From Amycolatopsis decaplanina DSM 44594 (GTDB taxonomy: Bacteria > Actinomycetota > Actinomycetes > Mycobacteriales > Pseudonocardiaceae), in NCBI RefSeq assembly GCF_000342005.1, contig NZ_AOHO01000055.1:365329-429328 (forward strand): a stretch of DNA of 64,000 nucleotides, in the 5' to 3' direction. A program made the position numbers and the translations under genes. The notes beneath the pieces were generated by a model, which ran no database searches, was not told where the DNA came from, and saw only the letters and a program-made list of their open reading frames with translations. Positions within the stretch are counted from its first letter, which is position 1. Each line of letters starts with the position of its first letter. Below are positions 1 to 7,386 of the stretch, one piece after another.

Positions 1-2
1 TC

Positions 3-113
3 GAGAAGTTCCTCGTCGCCCCGTCCGGCGAGGTGGTGGGACGATTCCGCCCGCGCACCGAACCCGAAGACGAAGTGATCACCAGGGCGATCGACGCCGC
101 GATCGGCGGCTGA
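3..113 (+). CDS. Glutathione peroxidase, C-terminal fragment
   Basis: The gene enters from the left edge, so only the last 36 residues are present. They read EKFLVAPSGEVVGRF, then RPRTEPED, then a short helix ending IGG. This matches the end of the glutathione peroxidase/thioredoxin-like peroxidase fold, where KFLV.. .G.VV.R+.P...P+D precedes the last helix. The family reduces hydroperoxides in the cytosol using thiols. The catalytic Cys/Sec lies outside the window, so the reductant and exact subfamily cannot be judged. A strong hairpin follows 18 bases after the stop. Confidence 0.75.
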   Translation, partial: EKFLVAPSGEVVGRFRPRTEPEDEVITRAIDAAIGG

Positions 114-130
114 CTTTCGATTTTCCCGAG

Positions 131-167
131 ACGGGCGGGTTTCCGGAGACTCCGGAAACCCGCCCGT
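131..167 (+). terminator. Perfect hairpin after glutathione peroxidase
   Basis: A 17-bp perfect stem with a 3-base loop (GAC) starts 18 bases after the peroxidase stop. No T-tract follows, which is usual for high-GC actinobacterial terminators. The rest of the gap up to the protease gene shows no clear promoter. Confidence 0.7.
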
Positions 168-305
168 TCCCTTTCCGGAGAAGCAGGGACCAAGTCTCTG
201 ATATACCCCGGCCCGCTCGCACGATGGACAGTGGATCGATCACAAAGCCTTGCCACACAAGGAAAACTTTGCGACCGACAGTGAAGCGGTCTACCCGTTT
301 GCACT

Positions 306-1451
306 ATGGCGCCACCACGGGAACCGGAGAAGACTCGCTCGGCGGGGCTCCCTGCAATCCATCCGAAATCGCGGGAAAGTGTGGCCGACGTGATCGAAAA
401 CAATATGATCCCGGATGAATTCCTCTCACTGGCGAGTGTGCAGGCGGCCGAGGAGGACGCACTGCTCTCGAAACAGAACGTCGTGGGTGTCGCGCTCGGC
501 ACCAAATGGGCGGGCGGGCGGGACACCGGTGAGAAGGCGATCACCGTTCTGGTCGACACGAAGATGCCGCACGAGATGCTCCGTGACGACGACCTCGTGC
601 CCGCGACACTGGCCGGGGTACCCACCGACGTCCAGGAAGTCGGGGTGATCCAGGCGGGCCGCAGCATCGCGGCGCCGAGAGTGAACGGCGCCGCCACGAT
701 GGTCGACGAGCCACCGGCTCCGACGCTCGCCCGCCCCGACGAGCTCGCCCGTGAACAGGTCGGCCCGTTCACCCTAGCCAGGCGGTTCCGCCCGGCGTTC
801 GGCGGGCTGAGCGTCGGCCACTTCAAGATCACCGCAGGCACCTACGGCACCGCCGTCTACGACGCCACGGCGCTGCCCGGCAAACCGCCCAGGTACTACA
901 TCCTGAGCAACAACCACGTGCTGGCGAACTCCAACGCCGCCGCCATCGGCGACCCGATCCTGCAGCCCGGCCCGTTCGACGGCGGTGCCGTCCCCGCCGA
1001 CGTCATCGCCAGGCTGAGCCGGTTCGTACCGATCAAGTTCATCCAGCCCGGGCAGCCGGTGCCGGTGAACTTCGTCGATGCCGCGATCGCGGAGGGCCAG
1101 TTCCACGACCTCGACCGGCGGATCTTCTGGGTCGGCGAGCTCAAGGGCACCAACGTGGCACCTCCGGTCGGCACGCTCGTGCAGAAGACCGGCCGGACCA
1201 CGAACTGGACGACCGGGCGGATCACGAACATCAACGCCACCGTCGACGTGAACTACGGCGGCGGCAAGGTGGCCCGGTTCGCGCAGCAACTGCTGACCAC
1301 CGACATGTCGGCCGGTGGCGACTCGGGCAGCCTCGTGGCGGACCTGCGCGAGAACGCCGTCGGCCTCCTGTTCGCGGGTTCACCGGTGGTCACCGTGATC
1401 AACCGGATCACGCTGGTCGAGGCCGCGCTCGGGATCAGGGTGCATCCGTAG
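306..1451 (+). CDS. Trypsin-like serine protease with N-terminal accessory domain
   Basis: This 381-residue protein carries a chymotrypsin-fold protease domain in its C-terminal two thirds. The triad is visible: His in LSNNHVL (about 204), Asp in FVDAAI (about 258) and Ser in GGDSGS (about 340). There is no signal peptide or transmembrane segment, so it is probably cytosolic. The first ~110 residues form a separate domain with a QNVVGVALG strand followed by TVLVDTK and LAGVPTDVQEVG. The same pattern recurs in the small protein encoded immediately downstream. No good ribosome site precedes ATG 306; GTG at 381 or 390 in the same frame are alternative starts. The substrate is unknown. Confidence 0.75.
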   Translation: MAPPREPEKTRSAGLPAIHPKSRESVADVIENNMIPDEFLSLASVQAAEEDALLSKQNVVGVALGTKWAGGRDTGEKAITVLVDTKMPHEMLRDDDLVPATLAGVPTDVQEVGVIQAGRSIAAPRVNGAATMVDEPPAPTLARPDELAREQVGPFTLARRFRPAFGGLSVGHFKITAGTYGTAVYDATALPGKPPRYYILSNNHVLANSNAAAIGDPILQPGPFDGGAVPADVIARLSRFVPIKFIQPGQPVPVNFVDAAIAEGQFHDLDRRIFWVGELKGTNVAPPVGTLVQKTGRTTNWTTGRITNINATVDVNYGGGKVARFAQQLLTTDMSAGGDSGSLVADLRENAVGLLFAGSPVVTVINRITLVEAALGIRVHP

Positions 1452-1678
1452 TGGCCGACGACGTAGCCGATGTCGACGCCGCTCTGGCCGCAGCGTCGCG
1501 GTGGCTCGACGACGTCCCCGGAGTGGTCGGGGTCGGGCAGGGCGAGGCCGAGGGAGCACCCACGATCGACGTGTGGATGACCCCCGGCCACGATCCCGCC
1601 CGGCTGCCTTCCCGGCTGCTGGGGGTGCCTGTCCGGGTCCGGGACTCGGGCGGGCCGGTGGCGGCTCAGCCGGACTGA
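1451..1678 (+). CDS. Small protein resembling the protease N-terminal domain
   Basis: A 75-residue protein whose GTG start shares one base with the stop of the protease gene, so the two are probably translated together. Its core reads GVVGVGQGE, then IDVWMTP, then LLGVPVRVRDSG. This aligns by eye with NVVGVALGT, TVLVDTK and LAGVPTDVQEVG in the protease N-terminus. That suggests a free-standing copy of the accessory domain, perhaps an inhibitor or chaperone of the protease. No known family is recognised. Its last 13 bases overlap the convergent GH2 gene. Confidence 0.55.
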   Translation: MADDVADVDAALAAASRWLDDVPGVVGVGQGEAEGAPTIDVWMTPGHDPARLPSRLLGVPVRVRDSGGPVAAQPD

Positions 1679-3525
1679 CCCGCCTCGATGACCGCGCGAT
1701 TGCGGGCGGCGACGGGCGCCGAGTCCGCCTTCACCACCCGCCGGTCGTAGGTGAGCAGGCCGTTGACCTCGTTCTCGACGTCGGTGATCTGGGTGTAGAT
1801 CGCGCCGGAAAGGCCGGTTCCGGGAATGAGCCGTTCGAGGTGTTCGCTGACCTCGGCATAGCGCTTGGTCAGCTGTGCCGAGGTCAGTGTCATTTCGTAG
1901 GCTTGGGGTTCCCCCGGCCAACAGTGCTCGTCGAGGACCAGGCCGAGGCCGCCGTACTCACCGTCGACGATCACCCTGTGGTCCTTCACCGCGGGTTTTC
2001 CCGGCCCGACGTAGGTGTGGTCGTCGTAGACGTCACCCGCGCCGGCGTCCGGCCGGGAGAAGCAGCAGTTCACCCCGCTGTTCGCGACGACGTGCCTGGT
2101 CGGGTCGAGCTCCTTCACCAGTTTCGCGATCCGCGCCGTGTCGAATTCGCCCCAGCCCTCGTTGAACGGCACCCAGCCGACGATCGAGGTCACCCCGCGC
2201 AACTGCTCGACCATCTCGGTCAGTTCCGCTTCGAACCTCGCCCGCGCCTCCGGGACCGGGTCGGGCGCGATGCCGGGCGGGCCGTCGAAGGAGACGGTGA
2301 GCGACGGCATGTCCTGCCAGACGAGCAGGCCCAGCCTGTCCGCCCAGTGATACCAGCGCTCCGGCTCGACCTTGACGTGCTTGCGGACGAAGTTGAAGCC
2401 GAGTTCCTTGGTCTTCTCCAAGTCGAACCGCAACGCCTCGTCGGTAGGAGCGGTGTAGATCCCGTCAGGCCAGTAACCCTGGTCGAGCGGGCCGTGGAGG
2501 AAGGTGATCCGGCCGTTGAGCGCGATCCTCGGCCTGCCTTCGGCGTCGGTGACCGTCCCGATCGTGCGGAGTCCGGTGTAGGACCCGACGACGTCGAGCC
2601 GGTTGCCGCTCTCGTCGAGCAAGCGGACCTCGAGGTCGTAGAGATACGGGTCGTCCGGCGTCCACAGACGCGGCGAAGGCACCTCCGCGCGCAACCGTCG
2701 TCCCGCGTCCCCCGCGACACGTGTCACCTCCGGGCCATCCGGTTCGCTGACGATCAGCTCCACGCGGGCGCCGCCTGTGACCTTGGGCACAACCGTCACT
2801 CCTTCGAGATCCGGGGTCACCTGGAGATCCCGGACGTGCGCGGACGGCACCGGCTCCAGCCAGACGGTCTGCCAGATACCCGACGCGGGGGTGTAGAAGA
2901 TCCCTTTCGCGTCGTTCCGCTGCTTGCCGACGGGGTGTGTCGAGGCATCGGTCCGATCCGTCGCGCGGACGGTCAGTTCCTGCGATCCCGAGGGGCGCAG
3001 CACGTCGGTGATGTCCGCGCTGAAGGCCGTGTACCCGCCTTCGTGGACGGCCACCTCCTGGTTGTTGACCCAGACCGTCGCGGACTGGTCGACGGCGCCG
3101 AAGTGGAGCACCACGCGCTGACCGTCCCATCCGGACGGGACCTGGAAAACCTTGCGGTACCAGAGGGTTTCGTCGTGCCGCCCGATTCCGGAGAGCGCCG
3201 ACTCCGGCGGGTACGGCACCAGGATCCGCTCGCCGTATCCGTTCCCGCCGGGCGAGCCGTCGCCCGCGTACTCCCAGACGCCGTTGAGGTTCAGCCAGCG
3301 TTCGCGGACCAGCCGCGGACGCGGGTACTCCGGCAGCGCGTCGCCGGGTCCGACCTTTGCGGACCACGGCGTCGACAGCACCGGTTCGACGGGCTTGAAG
3401 GCCGGTCCGGCCGCGTTCACCGAGGAGGTCATCGACCCGATGGTGGCAAAGATCGCCGCCCCTGTCGCCCTCGCCCGGCTCCACCGGTGGGCGTGATCGC
3501 CCCGTCCCGGCGACGACCGACTCAC
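1666..3525 (-). CDS. Secreted GH2-family beta-glycosidase
   Basis: A 619-residue family 2 glycoside hydrolase (beta-galactosidase/glucuronidase/mannosidase type). The order is a jelly-roll sugar-binding domain (WLNLNGVWEY, LWYRKVF, VWVNNQEV), an Ig-like domain, then a TIM barrel. Catalytic residues are visible: acid/base Glu in NEGWG (about 456) and nucleophile Glu in GEYGG (about 523). The GTG start at 3525 is chosen because GGTGG AGG stands 6-7 bases upstream and it adds a signal peptide: basic start, then TGAAIFATIG, ending near NAAG. A later ATG at 3432 would remove the signal. Substrate specificity cannot be read from sequence alone. It starts 15 bases from the divergent glucosyltransferase. 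Confidence 0.85.
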   Translation of the reverse strand: MSRSSPGRGDHAHRWSRARATGAAIFATIGSMTSSVNAAGPAFKPVEPVLSTPWSAKVGPGDALPEYPRPRLVRERWLNLNGVWEYAGDGSPGGNGYGERILVPYPPESALSGIGRHDETLWYRKVFQVPSGWDGQRVVLHFGAVDQSATVWVNNQEVAVHEGGYTAFSADITDVLRPSGSQELTVRATDRTDASTHPVGKQRNDAKGIFYTPASGIWQTVWLEPVPSAHVRDLQVTPDLEGVTVVPKVTGGARVELIVSEPDGPEVTRVAGDAGRRLRAEVPSPRLWTPDDPYLYDLEVRLLDESGNRLDVVGSYTGLRTIGTVTDAEGRPRIALNGRITFLHGPLDQGYWPDGIYTAPTDEALRFDLEKTKELGFNFVRKHVKVEPERWYHWADRLGLLVWQDMPSLTVSFDGPPGIAPDPVPEARARFEAELTEMVEQLRGVTSIVGWVPFNEGWGEFDTARIAKLVKELDPTRHVVANSGVNCCFSRPDAGAGDVYDDHTYVGPGKPAVKDHRVIVDGEYGGLGLVLDEHCWPGEPQAYEMTLTSAQLTKRYAEVSEHLERLIPGTGLSGAIYTQITDVENEVNGLLTYDRRVVKADSAPVAARNRAVIEAGQSG

Positions 3526-3540
3526 GAGTAACCTCCACCC

Positions 3541-4794
3541 ATGCGCGTGCTGATGTTGTCGTGGGAGTACCCACCCGTGGTCGTCGGCGGACTCGCACGG
3601 CACGTCCACGCCCTGGCCAGGCATCTCGCCCGGCAGGGGCACGACGTGGTCGTCCTGTGCCGTCACACGGCGGGCACCGACGCCGAGACCCATCCGAGGA
3701 CCGATCGCGTGGTCGAGGGCGTCCGGATCATCCGGGTCGCCGAGGATCCGATGCACGTGACCTTCGAACGGGACCTCGTCGCGTGGACGCTGGCCATGGG
3801 ACACGCGATGGTCCGCGCCGCCACCGACCTGCTGCGCACCTGGCAGCCGGACGTCGTGCACGCGCACGACTGGCTGGTCACCCATCCCGCGATCGCCATC
3901 GCGGAGGCCGGGCGGGTGCCGCTGGTCGGCACGATCCACGCCACCGAGGCCGGGCGGCACTCCGGCTGGCTCTCGCATCCGCTGAACCAGCAGGTTCACT
4001 CCGTGGAATGGTGGCTCGCGAACCGCTCGGACGCGCTGATCACCTGTTCGCAGGCCATGCGCCGTGAGGTGGCGCACCTGTTCGAGGTCGACGGCGACGC
4101 GGTGACCGTGATCCACAACGGCATCGAGGAACGCACGTGGCAGGTGCCCGCGGAAGAGGTCGCGCACGCGCGCGAGGTCTACAGTCCCTCCGGCGCGCCG
4201 CTGCTGCTCTACTTCGGACGGCTGGAATGGGAGAAGGGCGTGCAGGACCTGCTCGCCGCGCTCCCCCGGATCCGCCGCGCCAAACCGGGGACGCGGCTGG
4301 TCGTCGCGGGCAAGGGCAGGCATCTGGAGGAACTGGTCGGCCAGGCCCGCAAGCTGCGCGTCCGCCGCGCGGTGGACTTCGTCGGGCACCTGTCCGATCG
4401 CGAACTGCGTGCCGTGCTGGCCGCGGCCGACGCCGTCGTGCTGCCCAGCCGGTACGAACCGTTCGGGATCGTCGCGCTGGAGGCGGCCGCCGCGAAGGCG
4501 CCGCTGGTGGCTTCGACCGCGGGCGGGCTCGGCGAGGTCGTCGTCGACGGCGAGACCGGCCTGGCGTTCAGCCCCGGCGACGTCGACGCCCTCGGGGACG
4601 CCGTCGAAGCGGTGCTGGACGACGAGGTCGCCGCCGCCCGGCGAGCGCTGACCGCGCAGTCGCGCCTGGCCGCGGACTTCGACTGGGGGCGGATCGCCGA
4701 GGCGACCGTCGCGGTCTACCGGCGGGCGCGGGTCGGTGAGCCGGTGGAACTGGGGCGGCCGAAGATCGCGACGGGCAACGCCTTCGAGCCGTAA
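3541..4794 (+). CDS. Rv3032-like alpha-1,4-glucosyltransferase (GT4)
   Basis: A 417-residue GT-B glycosyltransferase opening with MRVLMLSWEYPPVVVGGL, followed by VVHAHDWLVTHPAIA, STIHATEAGRHSGW-like sequence and the donor-site EPFGIVALEAAA around residue 305. Length and motif order match mycobacterial Rv3032, which extends alpha-1,4-glucan chains in methylglucose lipopolysaccharide and glycogen synthesis. Assignment rests on recalled similarity. No GH57 or methyltransferase neighbours of the mycobacterial cluster are present. No Shine-Dalgarno sequence precedes the ATG on this strand, so the mRNA may be leaderless. Confidence 0.8.
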   Translation: MRVLMLSWEYPPVVVGGLARHVHALARHLARQGHDVVVLCRHTAGTDAETHPRTDRVVEGVRIIRVAEDPMHVTFERDLVAWTLAMGHAMVRAATDLLRTWQPDVVHAHDWLVTHPAIAIAEAGRVPLVGTIHATEAGRHSGWLSHPLNQQVHSVEWWLANRSDALITCSQAMRREVAHLFEVDGDAVTVIHNGIEERTWQVPAEEVAHAREVYSPSGAPLLLYFGRLEWEKGVQDLLAALPRIRRAKPGTRLVVAGKGRHLEELVGQARKLRVRRAVDFVGHLSDRELRAVLAAADAVVLPSRYEPFGIVALEAAAAKAPLVASTAGGLGEVVVDGETGLAFSPGDVDALGDAVEAVLDDEVAAARRALTAQSRLAADFDWGRIAEATVAVYRRARVGEPVELGRPKIATGNAFEP

Positions 4795-4868
4795 ACCTCC
4801 GCATTCAGGTGACTAAACGCGGTGGGGCGCGTTGCGATTCGGGCTCGCGCCGAACGCCGACGAGAGGT

Positions 4869-4915
4869 GAGTGGGGAAGATTCCGGACGTTGAACGTCCG
4901 GAATCTTCCCCACTC
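4869..4915. terminator. 22-bp perfect palindrome, loop TGA
   Basis: A perfect 22-bp stem (GAGTGGGGAAGATTCCGG plus 4 bases, then its complement) with a 3-base loop lies 75 bases after the glucosyltransferase stop. It is the best terminator candidate for that gene. It could equally be a dispersed repeat unit. Confidence 0.65.
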
Positions 4916-4950
4916 GGCGGTCTGCCCCGGGGTGCTTTATCCGCCTGAGG

Positions 4951-5003
4951 TACATGAAGGCCCCCTTTCTTGCGCCAGGCGCTGTGAAGGACCCCTTCAT
5001 GTA
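4951..5003. repeat. GAAGGCCCCCTT-family palindrome, imperfect copy
   Basis: The outer arms TACATGAAGG and CCTTCATGTA pair perfectly, and an inner GCGCC-A-GGCGC hairpin sits in the middle. Mismatches lie between them. It is a decayed relative of the perfect palindrome at 48284-48340. Confidence 0.6.
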
Positions 5004-5173
5004 CTCGGGAAGGCATGAAGGCCGAGTTTCTTCGGGAAAGCCATCGCATTCAGGTGACTAAACGCGGTGGGGCGGAGGGGGAACCCGGTACGTCGGGGGA
5101 ACCGGATCCCCCCTCCACGCATGTCGCGGGTCGCGAGGGGCGCGACCCCCGGGTCTGCTTTAGGTGACGAAGA

Positions 5174-5305
5174 TCAGAAGTGGCAGGGCCGGACACAGTC
5201 CGGCTGCACCGAGACCCCGGCCGAGGCGGACACCGCGGGGGCGGCGAGGGCGACGGCGAGGACGGCGAAGGCTGCGGCCAAGACGGTTCTCAACTGCTTC
5301 TTCAT
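5174..5305 (-). CDS. 43-residue secreted two-cysteine peptide precursor
   Basis: The ATG at 5305 is preceded 6-8 bases upstream by GAGGAG. The product has a classic signal peptide (MKKQLR, then a hydrophobic stretch, then SASA). Cleavage there would leave about 14 residues, GVSVQPDCVRPCHF, with Cys37 and Cys41 spaced CxxxC. No family is recognised. The gene is isolated: palindromes lie on both sides and no maturation or transport genes are nearby. It could be a secreted disulfide-bridged or metal-binding micropeptide. The strong ribosome site and signal peptide make it likely to be real despite its size. Confidence 0.6.
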   Translation of the reverse strand: MKKQLRTVLAAAFAVLAVALAAPAVSASAGVSVQPDCVRPCHF

Positions 5306-5449
5306 GGTGGCTCCTCGGGGAAACGGGCGGAATTCCCACCCGGCGCCGAGCATCCACGCGACCCGTCGTCGAAACAACGGGGGTATCACCAGGTACCCCT
5401 ACCTATTCGCGGTCCGTGACCGGTTCGACCCTTTCCGCGCGGGATTCAA

Positions 5450-5504
5450 GTCCGTGAAGGCCTCCTTGAGGGACCCTGGGTCCCTCAAGGAGGCCTTCAC
5501 GGAC
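5450..5504. terminator. 27-bp perfect palindrome between peptide gene and aceB
   Basis: Two 27-base arms pair perfectly around one central T; they contain GTGAAGGCCTCCTTGAGGG and its complement. It belongs to the dispersed GTGAAGGCC palindrome family. The 5306-5657 gap holds only this and the next hairpin. Confidence 0.65.
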
Positions 5505-5548
5505 CAACGCACGCCCGACAGCGCTACCGGAAGAGCGCGCGCGTGAAG

Positions 5549-5585
5549 CGGGTCCGGTGGCGGGGAGCCTCCGCCACCGGACCCG
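5549..5585 (-). terminator. Terminator hairpin downstream of aceB
   Basis: CGGGTCCGGTGGCGG pairs perfectly with its complement across a 7-base loop, 73 bases beyond the aceB stop. It is the probable end of the aceB transcript. Confidence 0.65.
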
Positions 5586-5657
5586 TTGGGCCACACCGTC
5601 CCAAACCGGTGTGGAACCCGGCCGCCCCGCGTCAGGTAGGGGCGGCCGGAGCCTGAA

Positions 5658-7262
5658 TCAGTGCGTGGTCAGGTATCGCGCGTACGCACCGGTGGTGAGG
5701 AAGCTCGGCAGCTTCTCGCCCAGCGCGGTCTCGGTGAAGATCTCGTAGGCGTCGCCGAGCCGGTTGCCCTCGCCCAGTTCGGACTGGACCGACGCCAGCT
5801 CTTCGTCCAAATAGGACACGGCGAGTTCGCGCGTGAGCGCGGTGCCGTCTTCGAGCTTCGTGCCGTTGCGGATCCACTGCCACACCTGGCAGCGGGCGAT
5901 CTCGGCGGTGGCGGCGTCCTCCATCAGGTTGTGGATGGCCGCCGCGCCGGTGCCGCGGAGCCAGGCGTCGATGTAGCGCAGCGCGACGTTGATGTTGGCG
6001 CGGACACCGGCTTCGGTGACCTCGCCGCCGGCGCTGGCGACGTCGAGCAGGTCCTCGGCGGTGACGACGACGTCCTCACGGAGCTTGCCGAGCTGGTTCG
6101 GCCAGCCGCCGAGCACCTCGTCGAACACCTCGCGGCAGACCGGGACGAGGCCGGGGTGCGCGACCCACGAGCCGTCGAAACCGTCGTTCGCCTCGCGTTC
6201 CTTGTCCTGGCGGACCTTCTCCAGTGCGGTCGCGTTGATCTCCGGGTCCTTGCTCGGGATGAACGCGGCCATGCCGCCGATGGCGTGCGCCCCGCGTTTG
6301 TGGCAGGTGCGCACCAGCAGTTCGGTGTAGGCCCGCATGAACGGGACGGTCATCGTCACCTGCGCGCGGTCCGGGAGCACGAAGTCCGCGCCGTGCGAGG
6401 AGAAGTTCTTGATGACGCTGAAGATGTAGTCCCAGCGGCCGGCGTTCAGCCCGGCGACGTGCTCGCGCAGTTCGTAGAGGATCTCCTCCATCTCGAACGC
6501 GGCGGTGATCGTCTCGATCAGCACGGTGGCACGGACGGAGCCGCGCGGGATGCCGAGTTCCCGTTGCGCCAGCAGGAAGACGTCGTTCCACAGCCGCGCT
6601 TCGAGGTGGTTCTCGAGCTTCGGCAGGTAGAAGTACGGGCCGCTGCCGCGGGCCAGCAGCTGGCGCGCGTTGTGGAAGAAGTAGAGGCCGAAGTCGACCA
6701 GGCTCGCCGAAACCGGGCGGCCGTCGATGCGGATGTGCTTCTCCACCAGGTGCCAGCCGCGGGGGCGGGCGACGATCGTCGCGGGCTCGTCGCCGATCGT
6801 GTAGCGCTTGCCGGCCTCGGTGGTGAAGTCGATGTTGCGGCGGATCGCGTCGAACAGGTTGAGCTGGCCGTCGATCACGTTGTGCCAGGTCGGCGAGGTC
6901 GCGTCCTCGAAGTCGGCGAGCCAGACCTTCGCGCCGGAGTTGAGCGCGTTGACCGTCATCTTGCGGTCGGTCGGGCCGGTGATCTCGACGCGGCGGTCTT
7001 CGAGACCGGGCGCGGACGGGGCGACCGACCAGCTGCTGTCGTCGCGGATGGCGTGCGTCTCGGGCAGGAAGCCCAGCGGCTCCTCACCGGACTGCAGCTT
7101 CTCGCGGCGCAGACGGCGGGCGTCGAGCAGTTCGCGGCGGCGGCCGGCGAACGCGTTGTCCAATTTGGCCACGAAGTCCAGTGCGGCCGGGGTGAGGATC
7201 TCGTCGAACCGGTCACCGGCGGGTCCGCAGACGTCGATCCGGTAGTTCAGCTTCTCGACCAT
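5658..7262 (-). CDS. aceB: Malate synthase A
   Basis: A 534-residue malate synthase, the second glyoxylate-shunt enzyme, condensing glyoxylate with acetyl-CoA to malate in the cytosol. Supporting motifs are the MTVNALNSGAKVWLADFEDA block, the RPRGWHL segment, the catalytic-loop VRATVLIETITAAFEMEEI and the GRWDYIFSVIKNF block, all in the order of the A isoform. Length is normal. It lies downstream of aceA in the same orientation, 124 bases apart, and probably shares acetate-responsive control. Confidence 0.95.
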   Translation of the reverse strand: MVEKLNYRIDVCGPAGDRFDEILTPAALDFVAKLDNAFAGRRRELLDARRLRREKLQSGEEPLGFLPETHAIRDDSSWSVAPSAPGLEDRRVEITGPTDRKMTVNALNSGAKVWLADFEDATSPTWHNVIDGQLNLFDAIRRNIDFTTEAGKRYTIGDEPATIVARPRGWHLVEKHIRIDGRPVSASLVDFGLYFFHNARQLLARGSGPYFYLPKLENHLEARLWNDVFLLAQRELGIPRGSVRATVLIETITAAFEMEEILYELREHVAGLNAGRWDYIFSVIKNFSSHGADFVLPDRAQVTMTVPFMRAYTELLVRTCHKRGAHAIGGMAAFIPSKDPEINATALEKVRQDKEREANDGFDGSWVAHPGLVPVCREVFDEVLGGWPNQLGKLREDVVVTAEDLLDVASAGGEVTEAGVRANINVALRYIDAWLRGTGAAAIHNLMEDAATAEIARCQVWQWIRNGTKLEDGTALTRELAVSYLDEELASVQSELGEGNRLGDAYEIFTETALGEKLPSFLTTGAYARYLTTH

Positions 7263-7386
7263 GGTGTGCCTCCGCTGGGCTTCGCGAAAGAAAGTTCGTG
7301 GGGGAAGTGGAGGAATGAGGGGGTAGGGGTCAAGCGGCGGTCTCCCGGGGTCGAAAGACCGCCACCTGGCACCTACTTGCGAGGGA

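Larger units (their letters stand above)
4800..5074. repeat. 30-bp direct repeat pair bracketing a palindrome-rich gap
   Basis: An identical 30-base sequence occurs at 4800-4829 and 5045-5074. Each copy holds the core AGGTGACTAA flanked by CGCA and GCG. A related sequence with the same core and flanks occurs at 10373-10396. The 215 bases between the copies hold two palindromes and no gene. Such short repeats in 3' gaps are typical of Amycolatopsis-like genomes. Confidence 0.75.

Noticed and set aside
1501..3531. Long plus-strand open frame (676 codons) over the GH2 gene
   Set aside because: It is antisense to a well-supported enzyme, is Arg/Asp/Val-rich as expected of GC shadow frames, and has no recognisable domain.
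3526..4389. N-terminal extension of the GH2 frame into the glucosyltransferase gene
   Set aside because: The extension lies antisense to conserved GT4 codons, and the GTG at 3525 has both a ribosome site and a signal peptide.
4801..5074. Possible CRISPR array
   Set aside because: Only two repeat copies 245 bases apart, with palindromes and not spacers between them, and no cas genes.
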